Positions 1 to 12,300 of a stretch of DNA of 64,000 nucleotides are shown here, piece by piece. Source of the DNA: Saccharomycopsis fibuligera x Saccharomycopsis cf. fibuligera. Taxonomy: Eukaryota > Ascomycota > Saccharomycetes > Ascoideales > Saccharomycopsidaceae. Under the pieces are notes generated by a model, which did no database searches, had not been told where the DNA came from, and was given only the letters and a program-made list of their open reading frames with translations. The stretch lies in the NCBI GenBank assembly GCA_001936135.1, contig CP012815.1, forward strand, positions 1-64,000, given 5' to 3'. How positions within the stretch are numbered: position 1 is the first letter of the stretch; every line of letters starts with the position of its first letter. Position numbers and translations under genes: made by a program.

Positions 1-2134
1 CCCCTAACCTCTCCGCCTTTCTTCCTCTTCCTCTTCCTCTTCCTCTTATTCTCTCACTAACTCACTCACTCAATATCTCTCTCATTTCTCTCCCTCTCCT
101 CAACTGTCTGTCTATCTTCTTCATTCAATTCTCCAAACGCCCTCTCCCTCCCTTTTCCTACTTCCAATCTCAATATCTTCCTTCTATTCCCAATCTTCCC
201 ACTCCTCTACCTCTCACTTCCACTCTCCTCCCTTCCAATCCTCTTTCTTCTCCTGCTTCTCCTGCTTCTCCTGCTTCTCCTGCTTCCTCTTCTCATTTCC
301 CTCTTTCTATCTCCCTTGCAACCCATCTCCTTCTTCTATCCTTTCGCTCTGCCCTGCTCTTCATTCTCTCCACTCTCTCCTTTCCGCTCCCCCAATTATT
401 TTATTTTTTCCTCAAAATCAAAAATCTCTTCAATAAATCTTACTTTTTTCCCCTCCCGCCTCACTTTCTCTTCTTACCCGTCTTTCATATCTCTCTCTCA
501 CTCCCCTCAATTATATCTGTTCTTCTTCTTCACTTCCAATACAATCCACTCCCTCTTTTATCTCCTTCTATTCTATCACTCTGTACCTTTTCTCTTGTCT
601 TTCCCTATTCCAATCTTCTCTACTTCTCCCTGTTTTCTTACCTTCCCAACCCCCTCCCTCCCTTTGTATCTTGTATTCTTCCCTCATATACCTCCCTCCT
701 ACATCCATATATTACCAATATATTACTGTTCTCTTATTCCTTTCCTCTATTTTCCTATTGTTTTTCTTACTACTTTCCCGACACCCTTGCAAAATATCTC
801 CTATTGTTCTCTCACCAATACCTTCCTCCTGCGTCCTCCTGCTTCTGCCGTATTACCAATAAATTACTCCTCTGTAACTTCTATTACTACACTACTGCCG
901 TACTTCTGTTCTCTTCCTACTGTTTCTGTACTACCTTCCCAACTCTCTCACTTACCACCTTCCTGTCTCTCCCATATTACCAATATATTACTTTTCTGTC
1001 ACTTCTATTCTTTCCTTTATCTTCCCATTATTTTTACTACCTTCCCAACCCCCATCCATACTATCTTCTATCAATCTCTTACTTACTTACCACCTCTTAC
1101 TTCTCCCATATCACCATTATAATACTTGTCTGTTTCTCTTATTATTTCCACTATCTTCCTATTATTTTTACTACCTTCCCGACACCCTCGCAAAATATTT
1201 TCTATCAATCTATCTCACCTACTACCCTCCTACCTCCCCCGTATTCCCAATATAATACCTGTCTGCTACTCCTATTATCTTTTCTATCCATTCTAATACT
1301 ACTCCAATACTTCTTTTCTCTTCTCCCTGTGCTATTACCTCGACACCCTTGCTTACTATCTTGTATCAATCTCACACTTACTATCATCATAACTCCGCCA
1401 TATTTCCTATTATTTTTAATATCTTCCCTACATCCTTCCCGACGCCCTTTCATACAATCTTCTATTGTTATCTCACGAATACCGTTCTCCTACGATCTTA
1501 TATTATCAACAAATTACACACTTCCCTATTACTTCTATTCTTTTCAATACCCTTCCTGTTTTTTTTCTTACTACCTTCCCGACGCCTTTCTGTACTGTGT
1601 TGTATCAATTGCTCACATATCACCCCTAATTTTCCCGTATTATCATCATAATACTTTTCTGTTATCTTACTCTTTCCCCTTTCTTTTCCTTGTTGTAATA
1701 TCTCCACTCCCTTCCGTACTGTCTTGTATCATTCTCTGTCGTAACATCCTTTTACGACTCTATATTACCGATATAATACTTTTTGTCACTGTTATTCCAC
1801 TTTCCATTATTTTTCCTCTGTTTTCTCACTTCTTTCCCGACGCACTTACATACTATCTTATATCAATCTCTCACTTGCCACTCTTTTACAACTCTATATT
1901 ACCATTATAATACTTGTCTATCACTCCTATTCCCTATTGTCTTTACTATCGTTCTACTACTACTGCACTACGTCCTTTCGCTTCCTACTGTCTTCTTATC
2001 TTCCCGACGCCCTTCCTTACTAACTTGTATCAATATTATAATATCACCCTTACCCAACATACATAGTACCAATACAATACCTTTCTTCGTCACTTGTTCA
2101 TATTTACACCACCCATCGTCCCTTCAAAATACTC

Positions 2135-2310
2135 TCACTTACTGTCTCCTTTGCTACATCTCCGCTACATCTCCGCTACATCTCGTGCCTCAATTCCCAT
2201 CTTTCTCTGACACTTACATTCAACTCACTACTGTTACCTCCCTCTTCCTAATGTCCTTGTATTTCCTATTTACTGCTTCTCATTCACCCACTTCTAAGCC
2301 TTTGTCCCTT
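2135..2310. repeat. Copy 1 of a recent ~150-bp duplication
   Basis: This stretch, beginning in ctactgtctcctttgct-like sequence and running through ctccgctacatctcgtgcc to tactgcttctcattcac, is nearly identical to 3062-3215. Copy 1 has two additional ctccgctacat units. Only a handful of substitutions separate the copies over about 150 bp, much closer than the other repeats in the array, so the duplication is recent relative to them. Confidence 0.8.
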
Positions 2311-3061
2311 CCCGACGCCCTTCCATACAATCTTCTATTGTTGTTTCACGAATACCGCTCGCCTACGATCTTATATTATTAACAAAATACACTTCTCTAT
2401 TACTTCTATTCTTTCCAATACCCTTCCTTTTTTTTTTCCTACTACCTTCCCTCTCTCCTGCTTCTCACTTTCCATCTCTTTCACTGCTTCTAAAATCTCC
2501 CTCTCTCAACTATCTATTTTCTCATTCTCATTCTCATTCTCATTACTCTTTCAACAACTTACCACCCTTGCAATCCTATTTCCTTCTTCTCTTCTTTCTC
2601 TCTTTTTCTCTCCTGTCTGTCCCATCCTTCTGCTTCTCTACTTTTAATCATCCACACTCACTCATTCCAATTCTATTTCTATACTCTCCACCACCTTTCT
2701 GCAATACCCATACTGCCTTTCTATCTCTCTTGTCTTCTTGTCCTCATTCATACACTTCACTCTGCTTCATCCTCTGCTTCATCCTATCTTTCTCACATCC
2801 TTTTCAATCTACCCATATTCTTTCTATTCTCTTGCCCCCTTCATCTCCATCTTCATCTTCATCATTATCCTATTTTATCTCATCCCCCTTTTCAAATTGT
2901 ATAATAAATCATTCTAACCATTCCATCCACTCCTGTTCACTACTGCCCGCTCACATCATCCTCAAATGAAAATTGCAATCAAAACAACACACAACAACAA
3001 CAAAAAAACAAAAAAAACTGACATGCCGTTGCCTACATTACCCTTTGCCAAACGCACGCTA

Positions 3062-3215
3062 CCTCACCTACTGTCTCCTTTGCTATATCTCCGCTACATC
3101 TCGTGCCTCAATCCCCATCTTTCTCTGACACTTACATTCAACTCACTACTGTTACATCCCTCTTCCTAACGTCCTTGTATTTCCTATTTACTGCTTCTCA
3201 TTCACTCACTTCTAA
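3062..3215. repeat. Copy 2 of the ~150-bp duplication
   Basis: Partner of 2135-2310, about 0.9 kb away in the same orientation. It contains the same ctttctctgacacttacatt core and the same tactgcttctcattcac end. It suggests ongoing exchange or slippage within the array. Confidence 0.8.
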
Positions 3216-6200
3216 ACCTTTGTACTGCTCGCTTCTATTTCCCCGTGCTCAATTCCTGTAACGCCTTTCTTTCCTCCCTCACCACACTACTGTAATATCT
3301 CGCTTGATAACTTGTCATTTTCTTACCCCTACTTTCTACATCTCGCTTGAGCTTCGCTTGTGCTCCGCATAATACCACCACTTCCTTTTTTTTTTTTTTT
3401 TTTTGCCTCACACTTTATTATATTGTCTTCACTTCCACATAACACCGCCCTTGCCAAATACCCCAAGCTCAATATCATTTAAATTCACACACCTCCTGTG
3501 CCAACCACACTCCTCTCATCTAACACATACACACCCCTCCAACAACCACTGTATTGCCTCTATAGCACTTCTTTTCTCTTTCTTGTCCTCTATCTATTAT
3601 CTGCCCAACGCCCTTGCACACCATCTTGTATTTCATAACATATAAATTCAATCCTGTACCCAACCCGTTACACATACCACCCTTCCACATCCACTGTACT
3701 ACAAATATAATACTTCTCTTCTGACACATGTAAAATCCTATCCCACACTCCTCTCTCTCCCCAACAACCGTTATATTAGCTTGTATTCCATCTTTTTGCT
3801 CTTCAACATCATAATCATTATTTGCGCTCTTTTCTTCCACATATTCAATTCCATAATCTTCCTCACCATCCTCCGACTACCGCTATATCACAAATATTAT
3901 ACTCTGTTTCTGACGCTTGTATCATATTTCCTGTCTTCCCAACACACTTGCTTGTGTATCTCCTTCCTCCGTTTGCCTTTTGTCATCTTTTGCGTATTTT
4001 TCTTTTCTTGTTTTACACACTTCTAATACAATGCTTTTTTTCTGACACTTGTACTATATCTACTACTCTCTTCGCTCTGCTCTTGCAAAAACACGCTATC
4101 GCCGCTTCTTTTCTCCATATTCTATTCACAATATTCCTACCACCCTTGCATCTCCTCGTTGTATTTCTATTTTGCCACTTCTTGTATATTTGCCATTTGC
4201 TGCCTTTGCTTTTGCTTCTGTTTGTCTAGTCTCCTTGACAGTTTCACGTCAAATCACTGCTTCCTTAAAACCTGTCCTTTTGTGCACATACCTATCTACT
4301 ACTTCTTTTCTCTTCCACGTAATTCACCTATTATCCTCCGACCCATTTGCACACCATCTGATGCTTCACAACATATAAACTCAACCCAGCATCCAACATG
4401 TCAAACTTGTTTTCTATCTTTTACGTCACCCACCACCCTAGTGTAACATCCCTTGTTTCACTTTATAACATTACATTCTTTTGCGTACACACGTCAGACC
4501 CAATCACACTATTGCTGCTTATATTCCCTGTATTCCGTCCTTAATCTTCCTACCGCCCTTGCATCTGTTTTCTTTTATTCTCCTTGAACTTTTTATCTCA
4601 AACCACTGCTTTCTTCATACTTGTACTCTAGTGATACTGCTGTAATGTAATCTCTTTAAATGTGCGTGTTTGTGATTTTACTGTTGTTTTTTCAATTTTT
4701 TTTAACACTGACAGTCTGACCTTGACCCGCTTATTTGCTAGCTTGCGCTCTTTTTTCTGACAAAATCGTTCATATCCGTCTTCGAATTACTTGCTTAATC
4801 ATTTTTCTAACTACGCTTTTATTTCCTTGCATCTAATATTCTCATTTCAGTAATTCACATTTTTTACTAAATAGCATCTTCCTTGTCGCACCAGTCTACA
4901 TAATGCTTATCACATAGCCTCTATTTTTGCATTTCTCAAAAGCAACATCTCCAGTTTCACATTATCTAAAGCCAATTCTGTGCTCAGTATTTTACACATA
5001 GCACCCGTCTATGACCTTCATATCAACTGTATTATACTTCTTTTCTTACAACTCAGTTCTATAGCAACCGCTGTATTAGCAATATAATATTTTTTCCATC
5101 TCACTTGTATTATATTTACTGTTTCCCCCACACCCTTGCAATATCAAAATATTTCAGCTTATTTTCCCCGTATTCTATTCGTAAGCTTCGCCTAACCCTC
5201 GCATCTACTCTTTGCGTTTTCATTTTGCGTTTTCATTTTGTCCCTTTTTCTATCTTTTTTCTTGTTGCTTTTGCTTTCCCATCTCTTTTTCCGTTCGCCT
5301 TGAAACTTGTACTCTTTTGATACTGCCGTAATATTGTTTTTTCTAATGCCCCTGTTCTTTCTTTTTGTTGCCTCTTCTGTTTCATCTCACTGACAGCCTG
5401 ACATTGTTCCACTCATTAGCTAGCTTACGCTCTTCCTTCTGATAGATTCATTCATCTTCGTTGTCGAATTTTTTGCTTGTGCATTATTCTAGCTCCTATT
5501 TATTTTCTCGTATCTCTTGTATCTAACATTTCACGTTACCTAAAACTTAGTACCTCTCTGCCATGTTCGTCTCTATACTATTGTTAAAAATGCCTTTTTT
5601 GATATTATTATATTTATCACTATTGACTACTAAAGCTTGACCCTTGCCTTTATATATGCTAGCTCTAGCACTATATTTATGCTGAAATGCTGTCTTTGTA
5701 ATTTCCATTTATTATTTTCCTTTTCCTGTTTTGCCGTTTACTGTTTATTGAAAGTGTAAACTACGCTCGAGCTTAAAGCAGTTTGAATCCTTCTTGTCTT
5801 CTTGTCACACATGATCTTACTGTCTCACTACAACTAACCCTTCTTTTTTCACTTTTTCTTTTTTTTTTTATACAAATCATACTCTTTTATAGCTCGTGTT
5901 CGTCCTTGCTTACTTTTACGCTGCGATCCGTCCCACATGCAGCATCATGATTTTTCTTCATTATGCCATTTTGTTGCCTAATGCTATTGAGTGCTTGACC
6001 ATGACCCACTTCTAAGCCTTCGTACTGTGCTTCACTTCTTTTTCCGCATACTATTGCTATAGTAACGCTTCTCATAATGACTTGAACTATGCTCTCTGTA
6101 CATTTGTTTGCCCGCTTCATACTGATGCCGCTATTTTGTACTTATCACTTCTCGATAATGTTTTCATCATCACAACACCCTAAATAACACATATCACACA

Positions 6201-7900
6201 TCTTCTACTCTCTGCACTTTTCAACATTGAAATATCTCAACAACATCGCATTATATCCAATGTTTTCCATCATGTAAACTCAACCCTATGCCCAACATGA
6301 CACATGTACCTACTTATTTCACTTATATTATACTCATTATCCTCCTACTACTCTTGCGTTACTTCCTTTACACAGCATGCGAAATACTATTTCGCGCTCC
6401 TTTCTTTCCCCTAAAACCATTATATCATCTTTAAAATCTCTTTGTTCACTTCAATATTTTGAACACTATTTCTGATCTTTTCTTTCCCATACTCTATTCA
6501 TAATCTTACTATCGCCAGCCTCGCATCTCCTCTTTTTGTCTATGCAACTTCCTATATGTTTCCCTTTTTATTTTTCTTTTTTCTTTTTTCGGCCTTTTTA
6601 AAGTTTTCCACATAAATTTCCTTCCTGCTTAAAACTTATACACGAGTTTCACAACTGCAATATTGCTTTTACTTACTAATTTCGTTGTGCTTTTATTTTT
6701 ATCTTTCTATTTTTTGACGCGCTTATTTGCTAGCTTATGCTCTTTGCTTAGCACAAACGAATCTTTCCATTGACGTCTTTCCTGTAACATCGCTCTAACT
6801 CATTTTTTTTATCATGTTTCCCACTATATCGGTTATTTTCTTGACAAGTGAGTTATATTATCCCTTTTATAGTTTACTGTTTATACAAAGTCTACATTTA
6901 GCCTCTGCCTAAAGCAGTTTATATCTTTCTTGTTCTTTTTCCCATATCTAATTTTGTCTGATACTATGCCTATCCTTTTTCATTCGACGAAAAGTGCTTT
7001 TTTACAGAATCCGTTCATACTTGCTCTACTTTTACGGCGTCATCCGTTTCATCTGCAGCATCAAAATTGTTCCGCATTATGTTGTTTTTTCACTCAAAGT
7101 GCTTGATCTTGACCCACATCTTCTTCTTTGTGTTGCAGTTTTATTCTTTTCATATCCACCCAAATGACTACTTCATGTGATCCATCTCTTGAGCTAGTTA
7201 CTGAATCTCTTTACCCAAATCCCATGTCTGACAATGCCATACTATTCACATTAATCCTTTCTTCTCCTTGCTCTCTCCTTTCTTTGCCTTGTTTGCTTCT
7301 TTTCTTCCAGCCTGCATAAGAGCTTTGTATCAAGTCACCTCTTTCTGGAAACTTGTACTCCAGTGAAACAGCTTTAATACTGTTCTAACTCATGTTATTG
7401 TGCATTTTTTTTTTTTTTTTTGCTTTTCTTTTCTTCATCATACTAGAAGTTTGACTATGTCCCGCTTATTTGTTAGCTTATGCTTCTTGATTATTAGAAA
7501 ATTGTTTGAACATTGCTCTAGTTCCTGTTCTTTAACTTACACATAGTATACTGTTTGCCCCATTATAGCAGCTTCACCTTCCTTGGAAAACGTGTCAGAT
7601 TAGCCTCTTCAAGAATCCCCAATATTGTACCACTTTTATTGTTTATCTTTTGTAAAAAGTGCAAAACTGCTTGACCCGAGAGCAATTCGTATCTTTCTTG
7701 CCTTCTTGTGATATATGCGCTTTTTTCGATACTTCGCCTGTCATTTTTATTTTTCAGCAAAACCCACCTTTTTATAATACTTTTTAGTTATTACTGTGCT
7801 ATACTGCCTTTCGTCCAATCTTCAGCATCATGATGTTGCCATATTATGTTATGCCAATAATTATCCGATTAGTGTACGGGAAAACTAAAACGTAGTGCCC

Positions 7901-7962
7901 ACAGTGTAACCAGCACACACACAGTGCAACCAGCACACACACACAGTGTAATCAGCACACAC
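7901..7962. repeat. Three tandem 20-22 bp CA-rich units at array boundary
   Basis: Units start at 7901, 7921 and 7943. Each reads acagtgyaaycagcacacac with zero or two extra bases. They sit exactly where the pyrimidine-biased array gives way to ordinary AT-rich sequence. The period is close to the 23-25 bp of Candida-lineage telomeric repeats, but the sequence is not one I recognise as telomeric. Confidence 0.75.
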
Positions 7963-9330
7963 ATCTAAAATATTCACAGAAAAGAAAGAAAACATTGTAA
8001 GACACAACATATATTCAATACCTTCTCAATATAGCTAAGCAATAATCTTATCATATTTTACAGAAGATAAAAAGAAGAATATATATGTAATACAATCCCA
8101 CGTACAATGCGCCAAAACCTACTTCACATGAGTCTAGCTCTCGAATCACTTTCTTTTTTTTTTTTTTATTTCTTAGTTTTAATCTTACTGTTAATGCGCT
8201 TACCTCTTGCTCAGTGTCTACTGATTTATCTCTAGTACATTAACACTTCCTCAGCCAACTATTTAACCGTTTCTTTTACTCAAGTATACTCATTACACCA
8301 TCGCCAGATCTCTAAGACGCCAGTGTCAAATTAGTTTAATGACTACAGAATACCGATCCAAAATAACAAGCACCAATTGTATGTGTTCTCAAATATTGCT
8401 TCTTGTTTTTCCTACTAAGTACCTACGACGTCGTTATTCGTTCTGTGCATCCTTAAGACATGTCTAATGCTTACACACGCATTGTTTCTCCGATGCATAC
8501 AAGAAAAAAAGTGCGAGTGGGTGAGAGTGCACTATGAGTGCACTATGTAAGTGCAGTCCACCGCTAAATCTAGTGTCCGCCGCCCTTGCTTCCTGCAAGA
8601 TCCCTGCTTCCTGCAAGATCCTTGCTTTTCCGCTCACGAAACCAAACCCAACATGCTCTAGTAAAAGCCCGCTGAGTAACACGGCTTGTCAGACAATAAT
8701 TGCAGTACACACCAACGTCGCACGCAGCATGCCCTTACCACAAGACACTATTCAACTTACTATAGAACAACTGAGGCATCCAAACAACACTCACTCATAC
8801 GGCTCAGACAAATTCACAACCCCATTTTGCATAAAGCCCTGCATTAGTTTCAGACCGCAAGCATAATAGAACGGCCAGTCACATAGTCATACTACAACAG
8901 GAAATATGCCTAAAGATACAACGCTGCTCTACTAAAGAGTTGGACAATAGCAGTTTTATTCATGTACAAGCAAAGCTACTATAGAATATCTAACCATAAC
9001 TAGAGTGCTTGCCAGAATAAAGGTTTCGACTACAGCAATAGAATTGTTATTATTATTCTTAGTATTATAGACATTATCGAGAATTACTGGCAAACAGATC
9101 CTGTTTATTAAGGAGGTATTCAACACATTTGTGACTTAAAAGTCACTACCTGTCCTAGAAGACGATAGAAGTTTTTATAGAGAATGTACTAACAAATAAC
9201 AAAAGGCAAAAAAAAAAAAAGACAAAAAAGTAAAAAAAGCAATTGTTAAAAAAAAAAAAAAAAAGAATAACAAGGGTTTCGAAAGCCTTGACGTAAATTA
9301 TGGTACCAATTCCGAGAGAGCCGAAATACA
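7963..9330. other. Gene-free stretch downstream of the helicase
   Basis: This is the 3' side of the minus-strand helicase gene. It holds a direct repeat of gcttcctgcaagatcc at about 8587-8620, short repeats around gagtgcactatg at 8525-8550, and A-rich runs at 9205-9265. Short open frames at 8464-8682 (-) and 8534-8866 (+) overlap each other, resemble nothing and look like chance. Confidence 0.6.
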
Positions 9331-12300
9331 TTAACCACCCATCGAAGGGTCATATTCAAGGTCTAACACAGACTCTGAAAACCAAACTAAAACATAACAT
9401 GCTAACGGTATTCCGTGATATCGCTCGCAGAGCTTTTTCACCATTTTATCAAAACAGTTAATATCCAGTAGTATGGGGAACATGGTCTCAACAACCAGAT
9501 GGAATTCCTCGGCAACCATTGTAATATAATAGATAAACAAAAGTATTTGGTTTTTCGGAGACTCACAAGTACCAATTGAGTGGTTCATCAAACAATTAAA
9601 GCAACGTCCCTTGGCCCATTTAACATTTGCTAAATATTCCGCCATAATATTGTCATATAGCATAAAGTGGACGTTAGCTGCCTTTGCGGAGTTAAAAGAC
9701 TGTTTTATTGCTTCCCTGCCAGTTACAATATTTTTGTCCCACTTGATTTGTAGATTTTTGAAAACAACAGTATGGAACGGGTCGAGAAGGTTTTCTTTGA
9801 GATAACCGACATAGTAATCGTAGACCTTGTTAAGATTTTTTCTGTAAGGAGGCTCCCACCCTGTGACCTTCTGTAGCTTTTGTGGTTTTCGTTTTTCTAG
9901 TTGGGTATGATAAAGCATTGTGAATGTAAGTAGCTCGTCGCCCAACTGCTGCGTAATAACAGCAGCGATGTAGGAGCATGCATCGCTGTATTCTTCGGGG
10001 TAGCATCCATGACTGTAGCACATTGTTAAGCAAAAGTGAATAATCTGTTTGAAATCGCATTTTTTTATTGGGCAAGATTTCCGGAAACATTTTCCGCAAT
10101 AGTTTCTCTTCTTGTAAGCATTTGATATAAGCGAATAGTGATTAGCTAAGGCACGGCCATATGGTACCTCTGTTTCTGCCCATGAGAACAAATCTTTTTC
10201 CGCCGCGCGCTTGATGTTCGCGATCCATTCTGACTTGCGAGACTCGATAGTGTCACTTACAGTCGGCTGCGTAACTGTAGGAGCATCTTCATAACCACTA
10301 TCGTCCAAGTCCGACCACTCGCTGGACAAACTCTCGCAAGGCTCCAACTCTGCAGGCCTTTTTCGCTGCCCTTCGCGGCACATGTCGCTACATTTATGCT
10401 CGAGACAATAGAATTTCGGAACTTGTCCGACTATGCAATCATTAACAGCAATCACATCCAGCTCTTTGCAAGCATTTCTCTGTAGCGGCATAAAGTATAT
10501 TGAGCCTCGCTTCCGACACCGACCCATGGCTTGTATGGTGGTGGCAATGTCAAATAGTTGTTCGATAAACACCACCTCGTAGCAGTTTTGGAAATCAACG
10601 CCAACTGTCAAGATACTAGTAGCAAAGATTAAGTTGAATTCTTCTGCTGCGTCTTTCTCTCTAACTAGATCAATTCTAGTCCTTTTCTCTTCAGTCGAAA
10701 GATCTCCGGTTATCGTTGTATAGTCAATATTCTTTTTGGTAAAGAACTCTTCAAATTCAGGAATGGTGTTTTTGTACCTAAAGAATAGGATGATGGTCCT
10801 TTTATCTTTCGACTGTTCAATTATACTTAGTGTTGCATCTTTGGCTGAGTCTAAACTTCCTTGAATCTGCTTATAAAATGCAAAGTGAGCAGTAGGCACC
10901 TCGGTTATGAGTCTGTGGGTTGTCACCTTTGATTTAATGTTGAATACTTTTCGTAGTTCGATTAAAGTTGTTTCGGGCATAGTTGCCGACAAAAAGATGA
11001 TTTTTCTGAAGATCTTTTTCAAAATGGACAAGTCTTTGGGCAAGTTTCTGAATTCTCTTTCCGACGTGTATAGATGGGCCTCGTCGATGATGAGGAGGTT
11101 CAAAAACTTGGAAGGATTGAATTGCGGAAAGTTGACAAGGTAATTGTAGAACTCTGCATTGTTGAATACGTCAAAGTTTCCAACTATGGTATTGTAGCCT
11201 GCGAGCTGAGCATGGTTGTCCGAGTATGGTACGCTGGCAGACACACGGTTAAGAACATCGACTTTTAGCGCGGTGTACGGAGTTATAACAAAGTTTGTGG
11301 CTATATCTTTGTACAAGTGGATTGGAATTTGATAGCAGAGCGTCTTGCCAAAACCCGTGGGGGCGTTGACAGCTATGCAGCTTGTTGTGGCATATAGTAT
11401 GTCCACGGTGACCTGAAACTGCGACACGCTGCGAAAAGCAAAATCATCCCCAAATAATTGCTTTCCAGCACTAACTAAGCTGATGCTGTCCAAATCATCT
11501 GCAATTGGAAAGTTTTGTTTTTTGACTTCCTGCTTCGTCTCCTCAACAATCTTTTGATACCCAATAAGACGCAACCACTGGTTACTGAGCATTCTGTGAA
11601 CACCAAAAAGGCTTCCGCGGTTGTTGGTTGAGCCGTAAAGACTATTTTTGGTTGAAGGGTGGTGTCCTTCGGCTGTTGATAGTATTCCACGGACAGTTTC
11701 TCTGGTTTCCACATCGAGGTCCTCCATTAACTGTTCATTCAAAGCCGAGAAGACCTGCCTAAAGATTCTAAAGCCGCAGCAGCTCATCAAATTGCTAGCT
11801 ACCTTCCGGGATACTAGTGTACCATTTTTTGTTGGGAAAAGAAACGTTTTGTAGAATGTGTTCAGTAGAATACTAAGCTCGGCGTCTCCGCTTTCCGAGG
11901 AGTCCGACAAATTGTCATCGAATGCGCTTTCCATGAAGATATCCTCATCAAGTGAAACCAGGGGTAAAGTTGGGTTAACAGTCAATAGGCAACTAATGTA
12001 CAACGGACGCAAAGCAACGATTAAAGCGACAATCTTCATGCTGGTATCTAAAGAAAAGAAGCGTACGGATGGATATGTTTTCTTTGTTTTCTTGTACCCA
12101 GCCAGAACGTATAGTTGCTTTGTAGCCGGATAAAAGTATATGCTGCGTTCTTGACCGGCAAACTGGAGATTTAGTATCTCTGAAAAACGATATGCACCAA
12201 TCTCGATGTATGCTAATATTGCCAGGATTGCTGTGAGCGAGTCTATCAATTTAAGCGCCATAGTTGCAGACTCGGTACACCAGATTTTCAAGAAGAGACC

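Larger units (their letters stand above)
1..7860. repeat. Subtelomeric pyrimidine-biased repeat array, gene-free
   Basis: The + strand is overwhelmingly C and T over about 7.9 kb. It consists of diverged repeats. From about 0.7 to 2.4 kb a unit containing ctaccttcccgacgccctt recurs at roughly 105-165 bp spacing (TTCCC anchors near 775, 936, 1042, 1176, 1436, 1576, 1834, 2001, 2309). From about 3.6 to 7.6 kb a looser unit of about 0.7 kb recurs, seen in gctagctt-containing blocks near 4738, 5411, 6731 and 7470. Simple repeats lie at 24-48 (cctctt), 251-286 (tcctgcttc) and 2521-2547 (cattct). The long open frames here are artefacts: stop codons need purines, so a pyrimidine strand stays open by default; the frames are low-complexity and mostly begin at TTG. 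C-rich 5' ends on the + strand are typical of left telomeres. No perfect telomeric repeat is seen, so the true end lies outside the window or was lost in assembly. Confidence 0.8.

Noticed and set aside
1-60. Telomeric repeat at the window start
   Set aside because: C-rich polarity fits, but no regular telomere-type unit is seen.
316-2382. Long open frames (up to 368 codons) in the pyrimidine array
   Set aside because: Low-complexity Ser/Phe/Leu/Pro/Tyr peptides beginning mostly at TTG. A pyrimidine-rich strand lacks stop codons by composition, and several frames are open at once.
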